Under the pieces are notes generated by a model. The model did no database searches, had not been told where the DNA came from, and was given only the letters and a program-made list of their open reading frames with translations. From assembly GCF_964355755.1 (NCBI RefSeq), contig NC_092672.1, positions 37,942,501 through 38,006,500 of the forward strand: a stretch of 64,000 nt of DNA. The letters run 5' to 3'. Positions 58,412 through 64,000 of this stretch are shown here, piece by piece; positions within the stretch are counted from its first letter, which is position 1; each line of letters starts with the position of its first letter. Source of the DNA: Antedon mediterranea (Eukaryota; Echinodermata; Crinoidea; Comatulida; Antedonidae). The position numbers and the translations under genes were made by a program.

Positions 58412-61170
58412 ACAATCATACTCGTAATCAACTTATATACAGTCATACTCGTAATCAACTTATATACAGTCATACTCGTAATCAACTTATATACAGTCAT
58501 ACTCCAAATCAACTTATATACAGTCATACTCGTAATCAACTTATATACAGTCATACTCGTAATCAACTTATATACAGTCATACTCCAAATCAACTTATAT
58601 ACAGTCATACTCGTAATCAACTTATATACAGTCATACTCGTAATCAACTTATATACAGTCATACTCCAAATCAACTTATATACAGTCATACTCGTAATCA
58701 ACTTATATACAGTCATACTCGTAATCAACTTATATACAGTCATACTCCAAATCAACTTATATACAGTCATACTCGTAATCAACTTATATACAGTCATACT
58801 CGTAATCAACTTATATACAGTCATACTCCAAATCAACTTATATACAGTCATACTCGTAATCAACTCATATACAGTCATACTCGTAATCAACTTATATACA
58901 GTCATACTCCAAATCAACTTATATACAGTCATACTCCAAATCAACTTATATACAGTCCTCCAAATCAACTTATATACAGTCATACTCGTAATCAACTTAT
59001 ATACAGTCATACTCCAAATCAACTTATATACAGTCATACTCCAAATCAACTTATATACAGTCATACTCCAAATCAACTTATATACAGTCATACTCGTAAT
59101 CAACTTATATACAGTCATACTCGTAATCAACTTATATACAGTCATACTCCAAATCAACTTATATACAGTCATACTCGTAATCAACTTATATACAGTCATA
59201 CTCGTAATCAACTTATATACAGTCATACTCCAAATCAACTTATATACAGTCATACTCGTAATCAACTTATATACAGTCATACTCCAAATCAACTTATATA
59301 CAGTCATACTCCAAATCAACTTATATACAGTCATACTCCAAATCAACTTATATACAGTCATACTCCAAATCAACTTATATACAGTCATACTCCAAATCAA
59401 CTTATATACAGTCATACTCCAAATCAACTTATATACAGTCATACTACAAATCAACTTATATAGGCCTACAGTCATACTCCAAATCAACCTATATACAGTC
59501 ATACTCCAAATCAACTTATATACAGTCATACTCGTAATCAACTTATATACAGTCATACTCCAAATCAACTTATATACAGTCATACTCGTAATCAACTTAT
59601 ATACAGTCATAATCCAAATCAACTTATATACAGTCATACTCGTAATCAACTTATATACAGTCATACTCCAAATCAACTTATATACAGTCATACTCGTAAT
59701 CAACTTATATACAGTCATACTCGTAATCAACTTATATACAGTCATACTCCAAATCAACTTATAGGCCTATACAGTCATACTCCAAATCAACTTATATACA
59801 GTCATACTCGTAATCAACTTATATACAGTCATACTCGTAATCAACTTATATACAGTCATACTCCAAATCAACTTATATACAGTCATACTACAAATCAACT
59901 TATATACAGTCATACTCGTAATCAACTGATATACAGTCATACTACAAATCAACTTATATACAGTCATACTCGTAATCAACTTATATACAGTCATACTCCA
60001 AATCAACTTATATACAGTCATACTCGTAATCAACTTATATACAGTCATACTCGTAATCAACTTATATACAGTCATACTCGTAATCAACTTATATACAGTC
60101 ATACTCCAAATCAACTTATATACAGTCATACTCCAAATCAACTTATATACAGTCATACTCCAAATCAACTTATATACAGTCATACTCCAAATCAACTTAT
60201 ATACAGTCATACTCCAAATCAACTTATATACAGTCATACTCCAAATCAACTTATATACAGTCATACTCGTAATCAACTTATATACAGTCATACTCGTAAT
60301 CAACTTATATACAGTCATACTCCAAATCAACTTATATACAGTCATACTCGTAATCAACTTATATACAGTCATACTCCAAATCAACTTATATACAGTCATA
60401 CTCCAAATCAACTTATATACAGTCATACTCGTAATCAACTTATATACAGTCATACTCGCAATCAACTTATATACAGTCATACTCCAAATCAACTTATATA
60501 CAGTCATACTCGTAATCAACTTATATACAGTCATACTCGTAATCAACTTATATACAGTCATACTCGTAATCAACTTATATACAGTCATACTCGTAATCAA
60601 CTTATATACAGTCATACTCGTAATCAACTTATATACAGTCATACTCGTAATCAACTTATATACAGTCATACTCCAAATCAACTTATATACAGTCATACTC
60701 CAAATCAACTTATATACAGTCATACTCCAAATCAACTTATATACAGTCATACTCGTAATCAACTTATATACAGTCATACTCGTAATCAACTTATATACAG
60801 TCATACTCGTAATCAACTTATATACAGTCATACTCCAAATCAACTTATATACAGTCATACTCCAAATCAACTTATATACAGTCCTACTCCAAATCAACTT
60901 ATATACAGTCATACTCCAAATCAACTTATATACAGTCATACTCGTAATCAACTTATATACAGTCATACTCCAAATCAACTTATATACAGTCATACTCCAA
61001 ATCAACTTATATACAGTCATACTCCAAATCAACTTATATACAGTCATACTCCAAATCAACTTATATACAGTCATACTCCAAATCAACTTATATACAGTCA
61101 TACTCCAAATCAACTTATATACAGTCATACTCGTAATCAACTTATATACAGTCATACTACAAATCAACTT
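58412..61170 (-). repeat. 27-bp satellite array, about 100 units, with 81-bp higher-order pattern
   Basis: Unit on the plus strand is TCATACTCGTAATCAACTTA followed by TATACAG, in two main types, CTCGTAATC (A) and CTCCAAATC (B). From 58,440 to about 58,920 they alternate A-A-B, an 81-bp higher-order unit; later the order becomes irregular, with runs of B or A. As 27 is divisible by three, two minus-strand frames of over 460 codons of (SMTVYKLI[T/W])n arise; they are not genes. Two units carry a GGCCTA insertion (59,460 and 59,763). The array ends against the duplicated WSCD segment. Confidence 0.97.
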
Positions 61171-61868
61171 TGAGTGCGTAGGTATATTGTATAGATTGTT
61201 ATTGGAATCATAATACTGTGTATTGTCATTGTATGAATATTAAACTGAAACTGGTACCAGGTTGGTGTTAATCAATTCCGCGTGGAGTAATTTAAGATTG
61301 AAATTTAAATTCGAGTAATTTTAGTCATACAACTGCGAACTTACACATTAATAATAAATTCGTGTCATATGGTAAATTGATAACGTTTGCAAATAATAGT
61401 ACAATTTTGCCAATTCCTGTTTTACTTGAATCAGAGCCTTAAAACTAGTTGACAACAAACTGTGATGTGCCCAAATATGGTAGTTATATGACGTCCATAT
61501 GCGCACATCACATTTTTTGTCACATAAAGGTTGACGGTTGAAAGAGCTTTATACTGTATTGATGTTTTTCTAGAAAGTGCGTATTTTACGAAGTTTTACT
61601 AAACAACCCATCTTAATTCAAATATATGATGCACCAACAAACTAGCTTAAATTACATTTCTAATCTACATAATATTAATATTAATCTCGTGCTTTCTTTT
61701 TTTTTCAGAATGGACAGATTTTGTTTTAGGTAAATCTAGAACATAGACAAACACCGCTATCAATTGGTTGCTTTATCAGCCCAACGTTCATGTCGTGCAC
61801 TACGAACATTTAAAAGCAGATATTTACGGAGAAGAATTGAAAAAGATTGTGCAATTTTTTAAACTGCC

Positions 61869-62345
61869 CATCCGATTCTGCTACTGTCAATAGGTATGTA
61901 TCTGTATAACTATCAGCAAGTGTATGCTGTCTGCATAAATGCTGTACTTTTAACATACATATTATTATAGAGTATTATAGAGGGAGCTATATAGAGTAAA
62001 TACAAACACCGTTTGCCAACCGAAATGTTTGGTCTAGTGGCAAAGGCTTTAATGTTGCACACTGGATCCCTCGGTTCAAGGTCTATAAAGAACATGCTTT
62101 TTTTTTAATTCTTAAATTTTTTAATAGTTGAGGGAGATTATTTAGAGGGTTAGGTTTAGTATATTTAGGAAGTAATTTTTTATAATAGAAAATAATTAAG
62201 GTAATAAACTCATTGTAAATTGTCAACAGACACTGTGCTACATGACAGTGTACGGTGTTAAAAGTACAGCATTTATGCAGACAGCAACGTGGATAACTTT
62301 CTATAGTTATACAGATATCACCTAGGGACAGTAGCAGAATCAGTT
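61869..62345. mobile_element. 477-bp MITE/SINE-like insertion with inverted ends and tRNA-like core
   Basis: Flanked by 8-bp direct repeats AAACTGCC (61861-61868) and GAACTGCC (62346-62353). The ends GATTCTGCTACTGTC are inverted; the pairing, interrupted, runs about 90 bp through ATCTGTATAACTAT and GTCTGCATAAATGCTGTACT. Comparison with the intact exon at 53,995 shows it was added after duplication. An 8-bp duplication fits hAT-type elements. The centre has a tRNA-like region (62021-62094). Confidence 0.8.
62021..62094 (+). tRNA. tRNA-like pseudogene / pol III promoter inside the insertion
   Basis: TGGTCTAGTGG matches the box A consensus and resembles tRNA-Glu/Gly D-arms. GGTTCAAGGTC, about 40 bases on, is a near box B. 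The acceptor arms do not pair, so it is not a functional tRNA by eye. Confidence 0.4.
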
Positions 62346-63181
62346 GAACTGCCAATAAATGAAAATCGGTTACTATGCGTTGCGAGTGACCCGGTGGGTA
62401 AATTTAAAAGACCCCCGGCGCCTAAAAATAAACAGCTAGAGTTTGATCCATTTACTGAAGATATGAGAGAGATGGTTAGTTTATATATCAAATCTGTTGC
62501 CATGGCATTAGAAGCGAGAAATCAAGAACCATTACCAGACCAGTACAATCCAAAATTTACATTCCAAAGTCACGATTAAGAAATTCAACTGACTCTATTG
62601 AGTCTAACAGTCATTCTGTGCATTATCATTATGTTTCTGAGCATGCGCAAAATGATGTTTTTACTCAATAGAGACCACGTATAGTTTAGTTGTGCGTGTA
62701 AAACGAAAGGTCGCTTGTGCTGCGTGCGCGCACGAAATCGTCCCGGGGTGATTTAACGCATTTAAAAATACTTTCAGAGAATTTCTAAAAAGCAAAAAGA
62801 AAGATAATATTGAACCGCTGTTGTGCTTGTTACCCATCACGTCGCTACCTCTATTAGCAAACTCTATGCATATTCATTAAACATACAAGTATAGTTAGTA
62901 CACAAAAGGCATTTTACTTTGCTTAGTTATTTCCCGGGTCAGTCTGTTCGTACCCACCAAAGTTAGCGATAACTTTACCCACAGTACCCAAATAACTAAG
63001 CCTTATTAGGTGGTGGAGTCAATATGGTGGAAGGAACAGCCTGTTTTGTCTGATTTGCTATAACTCACTAGGTAATGGGGTACAATTCATATTGTATATG
63101 GTGTTGGGATGGTAAACGGGGTAATTTAATAACCGTATATGAAATAATTATTTAGTATATTGGTTTAATATTTCCGAAAAT

Positions 63182-63188
<7 letters not shown>

Positions 63189-63213
<25 letters not shown>

Positions 63214-63791
63214 TTCTGGTTTATTAAAAACAAAGACATGGCAGTACAAAACTGAATTGCGTCCAGTAACATAAACATAAAAAGTATATCAAAAACGAGC
63301 AAGATTTACACAAACATCCAATATAAAAATATATATATATATATACAAAATGCATTAAAATAAAATAAAGAATATACAATTACAAATTTACAAAGATATA
63401 TATCAAAAACGAGCAAAATTACACAACCATCTAATATAAAAATATATATATACACATAAATTCATAAAAAAAAAAAATAAAGAATATACAATTACAAATT
63501 TAAAAACTGCGAGTAAAATTATTAATTATCCGTAGGCCTATCAAAATTAAGAATTTCATATATATATATTATTGCACTATAAGGTCATTGTTAATCAGGA
63601 ATGGGAGTGTGGATTTCTTAAATCTTTCTGTTCTACATTTAATTTGGGATATTTTGTTTGCGTTTCTGAGAGATCTACCTGTCGCTTCAGCACGGGTATT
63701 GGGGATAATATTACTAAATTTTTCATGGACACTCCTCCCAAACTTCAGAACAAGCTGGAGACGACGGTCACAGAGCCTATCAAGAGAAAAT
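63189..63791 (-). mobile_element. 5'-truncated LINE insertion in the duplicated copy
   Basis: Absent at the same site in the first copy (54,848, ATTATTTATCTGAC). On the minus strand it encodes SLDRLCDRRLQLVLKFGRSV and ERFKKSTLPFLINN before a stop, a typical CR1-like reverse-transcriptase C-terminus. A non-coding tail follows, with two similar ~120-bp blocks (AATATACAATTACAAATTT), TTACTGGACGCAATTCAG and (AAAT)n. The empty allele makes the limits clear to a few bases. Confidence 0.88.
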
Positions 63792-64000
63792 TTATCTGAC
63801 AATTAAATTATTGCAATTTTTTACATTATGAAATTATCAAAATCTTTTAAAATGTATATACTTATTTTTTTATTTACTTTATACTTTATTCTTTACAAGA
63901 ATATAAATATATCTTTTGTTTTTTAGTTTAATATCGACATTTCTTTTTATAGTATTGTTAATTACCGCAATTCATTATTGCTGTGTATTATTTCAGAATG

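Larger units (their letters stand above)
61714..62580 (+). pseudogene. Broken copy of WSCD exon 8
   Basis: The acceptor TTTTTTTTTCAG and [12 protein letters not shown] are kept, but the next Trp codon is TAG (61744-61746). Three bases are added in the KADIYGE region, and a 477-bp insert splits the exon between FKLP and VNENRLLC. The final part, [13 protein letters not shown] to TFQSHD-TAA, is almost unchanged (62394-62579). No upstream exons are copied within the window, so it cannot make an enzyme alone. Confidence 0.92.
61174..64000 (+). repeat. Segmental duplication of the WSCD 3' region (copy of 53313 to at least 55047)
   Basis: Starts GTAGGTATATTGTATAGATT, as at 53,313, and runs to the window edge with only scattered substitutions, apart from two insertions (61869-62345 and about 63189-63791). 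It carries intron 7 end, exon 8, the 3' region and MITE A copy 7. High similarity suggests a recent event or an unresolved haplotype. Confidence 0.92.

Noticed and set aside
58294-61167. Two minus-strand open frames of 487 and 466 codons made of (SMTVYKLI[T/W])n
   Set aside because: They follow directly from a 27-bp satellite whose period is divisible by three; there are no start context, splice sites or non-repeat domains.

Overview
The window reads as a stretch of an animal nuclear genome: AT-rich, with small coding exons bounded by GT-AG introns, MITEs, non-LTR retrotransposon fragments, SINE-like units and minisatellites. A WSC-domain sulfotransferase of the WSCD type, a mitochondrial L16 ribosomal protein and an aminergic receptor, together with the repeat style, suggest a marine invertebrate, probably a deuterostome such as an echinoderm or hemichordate. 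The species assignment is inference.

Left part (1-16.9 kb, + strand): four 3' exons of MRPL16 (667-759, 1054-1202, 15165-15327, 16262-16557); the first exon was not found. Its 14-kb intron holds a nested mobile block. A remnant with TTAA-type flanks and AGTAGGTATCCC inverted ends (about 3945-11580) contains a 5,574-bp P-element-like transposon (5160-10733). That transposon has 32-bp perfect terminal inverted repeats, a 7-bp target duplication and two convergent genes: a transposase with an RNase H-like D/D/E core, and a 323-aa companion whose C-terminal half resembles the region that follows the catalytic core in P/THAP9-type transposases.

Middle part (17-25 kb): a MITE, a hairpin, a 1.3-kb fold-back element, a SINE-like unit, then a three-exon aminergic GPCR on the minus strand (20579-24673). 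The receptor has an unusually long C-terminal tail (about 550 aa), NRY in place of DRY, and a C-terminus that fits a PDZ ligand.

25.7-38.9 kb: no host gene recognised. It holds a decayed LINE reverse transcriptase, a 3.75-kb palindromic element whose arms are tandem repeats carrying YY1-like GCCGCCAT/AAGATGGC cores, a 126-bp MITE nested in that element, and short tandem repeats.

Right part (39.0-54.2 kb, + strand): a complete eight-exon WSCD-type gene (594 aa: signal anchor, two WSC domains, PAPS-dependent sulfotransferase). Its introns carry a 48-bp minisatellite, a 37-bp minisatellite and at least seven copies of one MITE family. Downstream lies a 2.75-kb, 27-bp satellite with a partly 81-bp higher-order pattern. 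It abuts a second, pseudogenised copy of the last WSCD exon (61.17 kb to the window end) that is broken by a stop codon, a tRNA-like MITE and a LINE.

A theme across the window is the octamer TAGGCCTA, which is strongly over-represented. Comparing repeat copies shows that GGCCTA was gained precisely at TA sites more than once, which looks like a discrete insertion process.
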